Assembly (NCBI RefSeq): GCF_900005765.1
Contig: NC_041684.1
Coordinates: 186,001 to 250,000 of the forward strand
Direction of reading: 5' to 3'
From: Plasmodium relictum
Taxonomy: Eukaryota > Apicomplexa > Aconoidasida > Haemosporida > Plasmodiidae
Length of the DNA stretch: 64,000 nucleotides
Of this stretch, positions 24,901-38,738 are shown one piece after another (position 1 is the first letter of the stretch; each line of letters opens with the position of its first letter). A program made the position numbers and the translations under genes. The notes beneath the pieces are model-generated. The model ran no database searches. It saw nothing but the letters and a program-made list of their open reading frames with translations, and was not told where the DNA came from.

Positions 24901-27900
24901 CTTAAAAATATAATCACTAAGCTTTCTTTTAATTTTTTTTTTACTTTTTTTTCTATTAAAGAAATACGATTCACTGCAATTTTCATCACTATTTTTATAG
25001 TATTTCTTAGAATAAATTTTACTATTTTCGTTTATGCATGCATTTGATTCGTTGTTCGAACTTGTATTATCATCACTTGAATTTTTATTAACACTTAAAA
25101 AACCTTCGTTTATATTTTCATCATAATTCAATTTTTTTTTAAACTTTACATTAAAAAGGTAATCATACCCTTTAACAGTATTATTTTCGTTTAACAATAA
25201 TGAATCATTTTTTTCTTTAGTTACATTATTATCATTAAAGTTATTTTTGTATTTTTTCGAGTAACTTTTTCTACTTTTTGATAAAGATCTTTTTGGTGCA
25301 GATTTATTTTCTTCTTTTTTTAAAAAAATTTTATTTAATTTTATTTTTTTATTATCTTTTTCTAAATCCTTGAAACTGATACTTTTTTTTTTTTCTTTAT
25401 GAGAAATATTTTTAGTAAATCCTTTTTTTTTTTTTTTTTTTTTTAAATTTTCCGATTCTTTTTCCTTATTATTTATATCTATATTTTTTAAAATAAAAAA
25501 TGAACGAAAACGAAAATAACTGCTTTTCTTTTTTTTCTTTTTTCTTTTCTTCTTCTTAAAATATATTATATTAAAACGATTTTTATTTAATAGAAGTACT
25601 TTACTATTTAAATTATCCTTTTTTAATTTAATATACTTTTTTTGTTTTAATTCATTAAATTCATTATTATTATAAAAATTTATTTTATGTAATTTTTTTT
25701 GTGTTTTAAACTTATTGGAATCTTTAGCAGATAAAAATGGAACTATAGATTTTTCTTCATTTTCTTTATTCATTTCTTCTAAGCAAAATACTCTCTTTCC
25801 ATTTTCAATTTTTGTTAAAACATTAATTCTTTTATTGTTATTTAAAATTATATTATTATGTTCTTTCACAATATTTAAATTACAAGAAAAAATATATATT
25901 TCATTTTTTTTAAAAATTAAAAAACATTTTATAACTTTTGGTTTGGACACATCTGACCATCCAAATATTTCTTTATCAAAAGGTTTTAACAAATTCACAA
26001 TTTTTTTCTTAGTTTTTCTTTGATAAAATATTAGATAATAATTAGTTTTATTATAAATTATAGTATCAGGATTGTTTTCAATAGATACATTTATTTCAAT
26101 ATTAGTGTTTCTATTCATTGCTATATTAATTTCAGTTATAACACTTTCTTCTTTATATTCATAGTAATATTCTTGATATTCTTTCACCAAATCATTTTTA
26201 TTTTCCTCATTTTTTCTTTCCTCTTCATATTCCATTAAATCTTTAATATTTTTTTCTATATCAAATAATTTATTATAATCCTTTCTTTCATTTGTTTCCT
26301 TTTTTCTTTTTCCTTCTTCATTTTCCATGAGTATTATAAAAGAATTTAATTCATCCAATTTGCTATTTTCTTTTTCATTATTTATATTTCCATCATTCTT
26401 TTCTTTGATATCATTTAAATTACTTATATTTACCTTTTCATTTTCATTAAAATCAATTATAAAATTTTCAGAAATTTTTTCATTAGTTTTTTCAATAGTA
26501 TCTTTAGTGCAAAAATTCATATCTCCAATTAAAGATTTTTCATTATTTAAAATATACTTATCATTGGGATTAATTTCATTAATTGAAATTCTTTCATTAT
26601 TAAGAGCACTTTTTTCATTAGAATTTTTGTCAACTGAAATTCCATAATTGAAATAAGTTTCATCAATTACATTACTTTCATAAAATGAATTATTCTCAAT
26701 TTTATAAGAATCTCCTTTCCTTACTTTGCTTATTTTAGCTGAACTTTCTGAATTATTAAAAATTTCAGTTTTTTCATTATTTTTAATTTTTTTTTCTATT
26801 TTATTAATAGTTTTATGAAAAATTTTAAAATTGCCAACTTTTTCAATTTCCACAGGACTAGTATAAAATAAATTAAAAAAATCTTCATTATTTTTTATAT
26901 AATCATTTGAATTTTCTTCGTTTAGAAGTGAACTTCTAGATTTAATTATTTTCTTTTTTAAATAATCATTAAATAAATTCATTATATCATTTTCATTGTT
27001 TGTAAATTCATAGCACCCTTTTCTATCAATAAAATTAACATTATTCATGCATTCATTAATATCTGCATATGAAAATTTTAAAAAGCATTTATTTGTATTT
27101 ATTGGGTGATAATAAAATGACTCATAAGGTTTAATAGATATTATATTCAATGGTTCTTTGGGAATTTCATGATTTAAATTTGAATACTCTTTTTTTTTCT
27201 TGTAAAATTTGTTTTTCTCATCTTTTTTTAAAAACTCGTCTTTTTCAACTTCAATTTTTTTTTCTTTAATGACTTTTTCTTTAGATTTGTTCTTTTTTTC
27301 ATTTGATTCATCTGTATCACTTATAATATTAATTTTTTTCATTTTTTTATCAGAATAGAAATTTTTCTTATATAAATTATATAAGGAAATAGAATTATTA
27401 TAATCAATATTTTTTTTTTCTTTTTTAATAATTTTAAATTCTTTACTAACTTCTTGGACATATAGAGTTCGGTTAGTATTATTAATAATAGTATATCTAT
27501 TATTTAATGTTATAGTTTTCGTATTATATATTTTTCCATTTAAAGTAATATTCATAGATAAAAAGATATTCTCCTTCTTATTTTTACTTGTTAATATAAT
27601 TTTCTTATTTATGCATACTTCATTTATTTTTATTTTTTTTGACACAAATATTTGATTGTTATAAAAAATCTCAAAAACCACTTTGCTATTATCAATATCA
27701 CCAAAGAACATACCTGCTTTTTTTTTAATTTTTTGTGAATTTCCGTTTGATTTTACTATAAGATCTTTATCTAAATTATTTTGAAAATGAAATAATGAAT
27801 AAATTAATAATTGTAACACATTGCTATCTATTACGTGCTTAAAGTTATTTTCCTTGTAGGTGTTCAGAAAATCTGTTTTTTTTCTTAATGTTAAATTCAG

Positions 27901-30900
27901 AAAAAAAAATTTAGGAATTTCTTTACATAATTGTTCATAGTCCTTGGATTCCAAATAAATGTATTTTTTATTGTTATATTTTGAATTTTTTTTTAACAAA
28001 TTCAATTTATATTTTTTCTTTTTATATATAATATTATTTTTATTATCATTAATATACCCGATATGCATTTTAACTCTGAATGATTTATCAAGTGCATTAG
28101 TAAATTGATGCAACTGAATTTTTTTTGAAAAAAAATTAAAAACGTAATTTTTATTGTTAAAAACATAAAAAAAATTTATATAACTTGGTATGGTATCTAA
28201 ATATTTAATAGATTTGGGCATGATCGTTTCTCTTTTAATTCTTTTTATTTTCTTAGGTAAATTATTTAAATAGTAATTTTGACAGTATCCAATTTTTATT
28301 TCTTCATACATAAAATTGTGTATTTCAAATATATAATCTATATATACACCAAATGAGTAAATTTTATTCACTTCTAAATTTTTTTGTTCACATATTATTG
28401 TATTACTATAATTGCTTTGTTTTTTTGCTGTGAATATATATTTTTTTTTTTTTCTAGTTTCATCTGATTTTATGTAATTTACTTTAGCATTTCTTTTTTC
28501 ATCTGAATTGTATAAGTAAAAAGATTCATTACTAAACATATTCTTCCCAGAATAACTTTTACTTGTATCATATTTTACCAAGCTAGTTAATGTATGACTC
28601 TTTTTATTATGATATATACTATTTAAATATTTTTCATTTATACATAATTTATCATAAGAAATAATAGATTTATTCATACTTCCATGATAATTATAATTAT
28701 TTAAAACTGTTAAATTGTTATTATTATTCACTTCATAGTTCTTTTTTTCTATTTCCTTCTCCTTTCCTATATTTGTTTTATATTCATCCTCATTCTCATT
28801 CCTACTTTCATTTTCATTGTAATTCCCAAAGTTATCTTCATTTTTTTCTCCCTTTTTTTCTAATTCTTCCTTCATATACCTATTATGTTTGTCATAGAAA
28901 ATAATTTTCAAAGTTTTCAACTTCATCGTTTGAGCATATATATTATATTTTAAAAAATCAAATGAATGTCTATATATAATTTCTTTTAAACTAGAATTAT
29001 TCAGCAACTTTTTAGCACCATTTTTCATTAAAAAATTAAAAATTTCAAAATAGCTTTTTTTATTTTCATACTTACTTATATAAAAATCATAAAATTCCTT
29101 TTTAATTATATAAATATAATTTATATTTTTAATATTTTTGTTACTTTTTTCACTTATATATTTTTCTAATCTCTTTAAAATTTTATTTTTTTTTATTTTA
29201 TCACTTTCATTTATTTTATTTAAATTTACTGATTTCATAATTTGACCATATCTTAAATCATTTTCGCCTTTGTAATTTGAAATATTCGATAAATTTATTT
29301 GACTATTTCGGAAATTTAATTCATAATGTTTTAATTTTAAATTGTTAGAAGAAATGCTCTTAAACTCATTAAATGAATAATTATATTTTTTGCTTTTACT
29401 GAAATTTTGTATTTCTTTTACTGTAGTATTCCTATTTGTATAATCAAAAGAAAAACTTTCACTTTTTTTTTTTTTTTTCTTGAATACACTAATATCATTA
29501 TTGTTAATATAATAATTGGTACTAGTATAATTGTTTACTGTGTTAAAATTATTGTAATTAATTTTTCCATTGCAGTTATTTTTTAAGTTACATTTATTTT
29601 CATTACATTCTTCAATGTTATTTTTTCTATTTAAGTAATCAAATAAAATTATTATTGGAACAAAAGAAATAAGTGGTAAGAAATATTTTTCATTTGGTTT
29701 AATTGTTGTTATCCCATTATTATCAAGATTTTTAATATTTTCTATATTTTTAAAACTATTATGATTGCACTTTTTATTAAATAATTGAAAATAATATAAA
29801 ACTGGATGAAATAATAAAACAAAATTACTATTAGTTGTGTTATTAATAAACAAATTAGAAGAAAAATATATAGACACAATTCCTTTTTCATCAATATTTG
29901 TTTGAATATATAATTTGATAAATGTTTTAAATGTTTTATTTTTTAATGAATACTCATTATACATATCAAAATTAAAATCATATTTTTTTATCATAATCCT
30001 TTTTTTTTCATTTCTCTTCTTTAATTCATAAACAATTGGAAGAAATCTTATTTCACAAGTATTCTTATTTTTTTCTATATCAACAATTTCAAATACATAA
30101 TTAAAAATTTTTATAATAACAACTACTTCACAAACTTCTCCATTTTCATCATTTAACAAGCCTCCATGCTCATTATTTTGTAATTCATAAAAAATATATT
30201 TATTTTTATTTTTGTTATTCGAGCTATTTTTTTGAATTTTATTTCTTAATGATTGTTTTAATCTAACATTAATTGACAATCCAGTGTAATTGTAAATTTT
30301 TGAAGTAATCTGAGAAAAAGACAATTTTTCTTTTTTTTTTATTATAAAGCTATTTATTTTGAAATTACATTTTCTTCTATTGTTAATTATATTCATTTTT
30401 TTATATGATGGAGAAAACAAATATAAATTTTTATCCAGAAAAGAATTTATTAAACCTATTAAAATATTTTTATTTTTATTAGTATATAAAATATTAATAT
30501 ATGATGTTTCTAATTTTAAATTAAGTATGTTAATTTTTTTTTTATTATTCTCAAATGTTAAATATATCTCCATTTTTTCTAGTAAAGTATCATATAATAT
30601 CTTATAGTTATCATAAATATCTATGTGTAAATGAAAGTTTAAAAAATTATAAATACTCCTATCTTTTTGAAGAAGCAATTTTAAATTAAATATACTAACT
30701 ACAATAAGAGGCATATTTCTATTGCTGTTTCCATCATAAAAATTGAAACGAATATCATCTAAGAAATATTCAAGTAAAAAGTCTGTTTTATTATATAAAT
30801 AATATAATATGTCTCTGATTATATTACTGTCATTATTTTTATCTTCCATTTTGTTACAACAACTCAAAAAATAAGAAAAAGTATTATAACAAATAATTGC

Positions 30901-33900
30901 ATTCTTTAAAATTTCATTTGAAAAATTTAAAATAATCGGATCATTATAAAAACTAATAATCTCCTTTGTATCAATAAAATTTTTTAAGTTAAAATTATTT
31001 TCTCCGTAATATGAATTTTTTGATATAGCCGTAAAAAAAGTATTTAATGAAGATAATTTTTTATCATAATTACTAACACTTAAATTTTCATAAGTACTAC
31101 TGTTTTCCTCGTTTTCTATAACTTCGTAATTTATTTTTCTTTTTATATTTATTTGAAATCTTAAATCGTTTATTATAGTTTCATTACTTTTATTCTTTCC
31201 ATTAAAATTAAGTACACAAATATAAAATTTTTTATTTTTTTTGTGTTTATGTATATTTAAACAAGGCATAATTAATTTACTTCCTAAATTTCTAACTTGT
31301 ACAGATTTAACACTTTCATCATTACCTACAAAAAATAAAAATATATATATATAATAAAATAGAATAAAATGTGGTAGAATAATGAAATATATAAAATATT
31401 ATCAAAAATAATTATAAATTTTTTTTAAATGAAAGTTGTTAAAATATATATATCTCATTCTTTCAAAAAAACATATATATATATGTATATTTCTTTATTT
31501 TACTATTTAATGATTTATAAGAACAAGAAAAATGGAATTCCAAAACTGGTAGAAATGAAATATATGAATTATTTTTTAAATTATCATAATAAGTGTATTG
31601 TGCAATTGATAAATCATAAATTGGTGTATAAATTCGATTATTCTGTATAAAAAAATTATAATTATATTTTACATTATTAAGATTAAATCCTTCATTAGTT
31701 TTATTATTATATGCAAAATCAGAAATTTCCTTTATTTTTTCAAATTTTCTACTCAATTTATTAAACCATTTAAATAAATGAATAAAATATAAATAATCTA
31801 TAATTAATTGAGAATTTATCATATGAAATTCAAAACTTTTGGTATTTTCATTTTTTTCCTTATTTTCTTTTTCATCGTCTTCTTCATCTTCTTTTTCACT
31901 TCCTTCTTCCTCATCATCATTTGCATCTTCTTCTCTGCCTCTATTATTTTGAATTATTGATGAGGATAAACTATTCATAAGAAAACACGATGTATTAAAG
32001 TTGCTATTGCTTTTTATTAAATTGTTTAAACAAGATAAATTGTTAGTGGCATTATGATTATGTGTATTAAAATTATCTTCTGAGTATGTTTTATTATTTA
32101 AAAGGGAAATTTTATTCTCTGTATTAAAATATTTTGTATTATTTAGATTACCATCACATTCATATTTATTCATATTATAATAAACAGTATCATTTTTATC
32201 TAATTTCTCATTTTCTTTTATAAAAATTTTATTATGTAATTTATTTTTCATTAAATTTCTTTTTTTTTTTAAATTATATTCTTCTTTTTCGTTTTCATTT
32301 TTTCTAATTAATTTTTCATTATTATATGCAATATTATTTTGATTATCACTTGAATTAATATTAAAACATTTATTGTTTGAACTATTATCATTATTGTTAT
32401 CATCACAATTATTGTTGGTATTATTTTTTATATTATTACAATTTATTTTATCACTATATAGACTATACAAATTTCCATAATTATCTGACTTTATATAATT
32501 AATTTCATTAGATGTCTGATATTCAACATTATTATTTGAAAAATTATTTTTTTCTTTTGAATTCTTGTATATATTTTGATCATTTTGAGCACATGTAGAA
32601 ATATTATTTGCTGAATTGTTTTTTGATGAAAAAGACAATAAAAAATTTCCATTTTTTACTAGTTTAAAAATACTATTATAAAAATATATACTGTTAACAT
32701 TTGCATTTTTTCTTCTCTCATTTAATTTTGAATTTTTTTTGTTTAAATTATTTATGCAATTTTTTTTATCTATAAAAGGCAGAAAACTATTATAATTATC
32801 ATTATAAGATAAGCAATTAAGAACATTAATTTTTTTCAGATTAAAAAGAAAATTATAAATTCTTGTTTCATAGAAGAAGTATATAAAAATATCTGAAAGA
32901 TGAACAGATATCATACGATTATTTTGTTTATAATCATTAACATGTATCTTTATTTTGTTTAAGAAAAAAACGATTTCTTGCGTGTCTTCATTGTGATATT
33001 CCATATTATTAATATCTTTTTTTAAACTAAGTTCTTCATATTTATCACTTGAGTAAACATTTATTGAATTCTTCTTTTTTTCTTTTTTTTCTTCGTTAAC
33101 TTCATTAATATGTACTTTGTATTTTTTTATATTTTCTCCTTCTATACTTATTTCTTCAGTTGAATTATTATTCATTTTTTTTTTATATTTTTTTTTATTT
33201 TCTTTATTATAATAGTTATTTGTATCATTTAATTTAAGATTTTCATTACCACTTACATTTTGTGTATTAATTTCCTTATTTGAGTTAATATTATCTAATT
33301 GATTTACAAATATACAAGAATTTTGTTTATTATTTAATTTATTATTTATTCTGAATTCATTATCTTTCGTTTCATTAAAAAAATCAGAATTATCATAAAA
33401 GTTATTCACTTCTTTATTTTCACAACAATTCTTGCTTTTTTTTTCTTCCTTTTCATTTTCATTTACTTCATTTTTTTCAATTTTCCTTTTAATTTCACTT
33501 TTATTATTTATCGTTGCATTATCTAATAAAATTTGGAGAGTTTTATAACTACGTATATCAATAGTATTTAAATTAAGATAATCAGTATTTTCTTTCTTCT
33601 TGAATTTTTCTAATATCTTATCTATATAGTGTTTATAATGATAGTAAAAGAAAATTATTTTAAAAATTATTTTATCATTTATAGTAAAGTTTAAATAATT
33701 CTTACTGCTGCTATGAATAAATGTTAATTTCTTATCGTTACTGTCCTTAAAATTATAAGTGATTTCATCAATATATATTTTCATTGGTTTTATTATGTAC
33801 CTACTTGATTTATTTTTATGAAACAAAATATTTTGTATTTTTTTTTTTTTTCTATTTTTTAAAACAAAAATAGAGAATTCGAAATTCATTCTTTTCTGTT

Positions 33901-36900
33901 TAACTGTAGTTAAAATATCTTTATCTTTTTCATTATTAAATTTTTTCATAAATAGATTTTCTTTATATATGTTTATTTCCTCGTTCAGACACTCTTCTTT
34001 ATTTAGGTTGCCATTGCAATCATTTTTTTCATTATTAAAAATGTTATTTTCATTATTATATATATTATATGTATCATTTGCAGTTTCTTGAAATTTAGTT
34101 GCATTATAAAAATTACTGAATTCATCTTCATTTTCTTTATTTAAATATAACTCTCTATTTATGTTATCTTGATTGCAACCGCATGTATTTTTTATGTTCT
34201 TATTTTCTTTTAAATTATTCACTTTTAAAAATTCTTGCTGATATTTTCTATATACTTTAGTTGATTCATCGTGTAAGCATATAGTATCTTTATAGATATT
34301 ATATTTATTTATTTTCTTTGTATTATTATTTAAAACAGTATTCAAAGCATTTGTATCATATGTTCCCTTTATACTATCATTGTATAAATTTTTGTCACTA
34401 TTCTTTAATGTATCTATATTAAAATTTTCATCTATATCATTTTTTAAACATAAAATAAGATTATCACTAGTAGCATTTAAATCATCAAAATCCTTTCCAA
34501 TAAAATTATTGTGGTTATCTGTTTTCTCGTATTTTCTTTGTGCTTCATAACAATTTTTTAACATAAATAAATTATTTAAATGCGTATGCAAATAAGTTTT
34601 TGTAAAAAAAAAAGAATTTAATAACAAATTTTTAATGCATAATAATATAGAATATTTTTTATTTATAACTATATTAAAATAAATATTTTTAATAAAATCA
34701 AAATTTATGTCAATAAAATTTTTCTCTGATGCTATATATAATTCTTTACAGTATTTTTTTCCTAGTAAGTAATAATAATATATATTTTTAAAACGTTTAA
34801 TTTTTTTTTCTAAATCTACCGTTTTATAATCATAATTTATGTTTAAAATGCTATATATTTCTTTTATACCTAAGGTAATTATAATAATTTGATTAGATTT
34901 AATATAAATTTTACTTTGAGAAGTTTCAAACTTTTTATATACTAAAACTGAAAGAGCTTTGTCTTTTAATAAATCATCCTGTTTATTATTCAAATTATTA
35001 TCACTATAAAAATCCCAATTAAACGACCTTTCATTCAAAGCAAAGTTTAATTGTTTTTTTTCTTTAAATTTTACTTCATTTAACTTTAAATTATCATTCA
35101 TGTATATACTGTTTGATTTATTTTTTATAGATGAATTATTTTTGAAACTAGAACTATTGCTCAAATAAGTGTTAAAAATATAATTTTTACCTTTTCTTTT
35201 ATTTTTTTTAAAGTTCTCTTTTTTCTTTTCTTCATTTTTATGATTTTCGCTTGAATTGCTATGAAAAAATTCTAGTAGTGGATATCTTTTGTTTTTATGA
35301 TGAAAGTATACATTTATATCATTTAGTAGTATATTGTACGCAAAATCATTATTAATATATGATTTTAAAATATATTCAAAATAATTCAAGTTCACTCGTA
35401 TAATTTTATTCATTTTTTGTGAGTTATATATATTTAAATTCATTTTTTTTATCATAAATGTACAACTACAATTTACTGATATATCATCATTACATACAGA
35501 AGTTTTAGAGTCATTTTTATTTTTTTTTTCCGCATTTTCAAAAACATGTCTTTTTAGACTAGAAATAATTTGAAAACTATGTAAATATTCAAATTTTTCA
35601 ATAAAATCTTTATCATATTTTTCTTTATTTTTTTTTTTAGTTAATTCTTGTTTATATATTAAAATATCATTAATTTCTGGAATATTTAGCCATTCTTCTA
35701 CACTTAAACCATTTATAAAATAACTATATATAAAATAAAAATTTAAAAAGTCAAAAATATAATTTAGCTGCTTAAAAGACAACATAAAATTCAATTTATC
35801 TATTTTTATTTCAAAATTCATGTATTCATTCTCCCGAAAATTTATATTTTCTTCTAATATTTCAAATTTTTCAATAAAATTTTCATTCATACTACTTACT
35901 TTAAAATATACATTATTTTCATTAAATTCTCTTACATTTTTTTCATTATCCACATTTTTTCTCTCCTTTATTTTATCATTTAAAGAAACTAACTGTCCAT
36001 TAATGCTATCATTTACATTATTCATAAAATTATTTGTATTTAAATATTTCTCTTTATCGCTATTATTTCTTTTATTATATGACTCATAAGTAAATTCTCT
36101 ATTTTCTCTTTGTTTATTTTCTTTCTTTAAAAATATTTTTTGAAAAATATTTTTATCTTTTTTTACTTCTTTACATTGAAATAAATACTTATCACAATGT
36201 GAACACGTGATATCAAAATAATCATTTTTTTTAAAAATATATTTGGAATTTCTGTATGCATATTCAGTACAATTACTTAAGTAAATATTTGTATTGATCA
36301 CGATAATAGGGATTTCTGAAATTATGTTTTTTTTTCTGTGCAAATTGAAACATATATTTCTTATTTTATTATATAATTCTTCTTCATTTATGTTTCTTTT
36401 ATTTTTTATTTTTTTTTGCTCCTTTTTTATTACTTTATTTATTAAATATTTCGCCTTATCATCATTCATATAAAATATTATATCTAAAAAAGAAAATTCT
36501 TTGCTTATTTTATTAGCATCATTATTACTTTTTACACTACTTATATTTTTAATAAATAACCCTAAAATATATTTTTTTTTATCTGAACTCTCCAATAATA
36601 TTTCTACATTTTCGATATCAATAGACATATTATTGTATACTTCATATAATAAATAATTTATTCCCTTATGTATTTTTTGATTTAAGTCATAAAAATTATT
36701 ATTAATATCTTCTATTTTTAAATTATTTTTCTTAAATTCTTTAATTCCATATATTTCTTCTTCTATATTAAATTCGCTAAAATTTTTTTCTTTAATCACT
36801 ATCACTACGTCACTAATTTTTAACGTTGCTTTTTGAAACAAATAGAACAACGGTATCTAAAAAATTATTAGAAAAAATATAAAAATTATATAAAAATATT

Positions 36901-37324
36901 ATGTGAAAAAAAATTAAACAACATGCCAATATAAAATAAAATATAACAAATTTATCAATGATAAATCCAATAGAAATTAGAACTATAAAAAGATCTTTTA
37001 CAATAAATTTATCCACTTTTTCATTTTTTTTTATTATTAAACTTAAATATTACAATTTTTAGATATTATTATTATTATCTCTTTTTATTTATTTATTTTA
37101 TTTTATTTTATTTTTTTTCTTACATGTAAATCTAACGAACGAATGTAGCCATATTTTATTGTATATGGTAGATACAAAATATCAAAAAAGTTTTTTTTAA
37201 TTTTAACATTTTGCAAATGTACTTTTCCCCTTAAAAGTGATGTTTGTAATTGTTTTTCTTCAATATTTTCGAAAAAAGATGACAATAAAAAATTAACTAT
37301 GCTTTTGTATAATGCTTTTATCAT
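20976..37324 (-). CDS. VPS13: VPS13-family bridge-like lipid transfer protein, 5190 residues
   Basis: Five exons: 37124-37324, 31504-36856, 21981-31325, 21337-21766 and 20976-21219, with GT/AG introns. They sum to exactly 5191 codons including stop. Exon 1 encodes the chorein N-terminus (MIKALYKSIVNFLLSSFFEN, then QLQTSLLRGKVHLQNVKIKK and LPYTIKYGYI). It joins in phase 0 to IPLFYLFQKATLKI of exon 2, as in VPS13. A VAB (adaptor-binding) repeat is visible at about residues 3590-3700 (KTNYYLIFYQRK, KPFDKEIFGWSD). VPS13 proteins form a hydrophobic groove moving phospholipids between membranes at contact sites. Long Asn/Lys/Glu inserts inflate the length (human VPS13s are 3100-4400). Two very hydrophobic stretches lie near 4665-4700 and 4790-4830. 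The exon 2-3 and exon 4-5 junctions are less certain than exon 1-2. Confidence 0.92.
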
Positions 37325-38738
37325 TATTCATAGATATTAAAAAAAAAAAAAGAAATAAAAATAACATGAATTCTTTTTTCTTTTTTTCATTATTGTGTTA
37401 GACAAAATATTTTATTACGTTAATTTTTTAAATATAAAAATTTATATATATTTAATATTATAGCAAAAGAAAATATAAGCTATACTTCTTTTTCTTTTCT
37501 CTATATATTTTAATGAACAACGGTAAAAATTTAAAAGATATATATATACTAATATTAGTAAATATATGAAAGAATTAAAAAAAACTATTAAAAATTTATA
37601 AATGAAAACAAAATTATTTTAAATAATATTTAAAATATAATAATTAATTATGTATATGTATAATATCAAAATGAAAAATAGTAAAATTTTTCGGTACTCT
37701 TGTCATTTGCGAATTTTTTAAAAAATTATTTAGAATTTGTTTTAAAATTAAAGTTAAAAATAAGAATAAAAATTTTTAAATTATTTAAAATGAAATAATG
37801 AAATTTTTTAAATGCTAAAAAATTAACATTTTAACTATTAAGAAGTAATGAAAAAAAAAAAAATTTACAAAATCTTTTATTTATATGTGAGTTTTTTTTT
37901 CTTTTCTATTTTTTTATAAATAAAAAATCTTAAAATTTGTTCTGATACAAAGCCATCATTAATATTAATAGAATATTAATGTATAAATAAATTTATATAT
38001 AAAGTTAAATGTAACTAAAAAGAAAGTATATTAGAAAAAATTCTCGGAACATTTTAAGGAAAAAATATGCACACCTGAAAAATTGAAAAAAAAGATTCGT
38101 TTGAGAAAAAAAATTAAATAATACACACATTTTTTATCTTTTCTTATATATTATTTTACATATTTGTAGTATTATATAAAATTCTTTACTACATTTAAAA
38201 GTTTTTTTTATTATTAATTTGTTTCTTATTGTTAAAACTTATTTAAAAATTGTATCCTATAAATAATATATTTTATATGAAGTTTTCCCTTTTCAATTAA
38301 AAATTTAAAAAGATAATAGAAAAAAGATAATATGATTGTAGATTTTTATTAGTTTTATAAAAAAAATATTCATAATTTTTATTTTTTTTTTTTAAAACTT
38401 TTTTTTTTCATAAATTTATGATTATTAAAAACAAAATCCCTTTAAAAATATGTTAAATTAATATTTTTAGCTTTTTTTTTATTTAAAATTAAAAATTAAA
38501 CAAAAAATAATATCAAATATTCACAATAAGAATATAAACATATAGGTATATGTATTTTTAGTGTTAAAATAATGTTTAGTGTTCTCTATTAAAAAAAAAT
38601 ATGGTAACCTTTATTTATTTATTGGACAAACATATAAAATACAGTAATATCTAAGAAAAAAAAAAAAAATGGTAAATAAATATAAATTATCTTTCTATTT
38701 TTTTATGATTTTTTTTCTTTTTTTTTTTTTTATTTTAA
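37325..38738. other. Spacer between VPS13 5' end and CENP-C 3' end
   Basis: 1.4 kb between two minus-strand genes. It should contain the VPS13 promoter and the CENP-C 3' UTR. It is composed of A/T runs and no open frame, RNA gene or repeat array was noticed. The only less A+T-rich spot is around 38040-38100. Confidence 0.55.
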
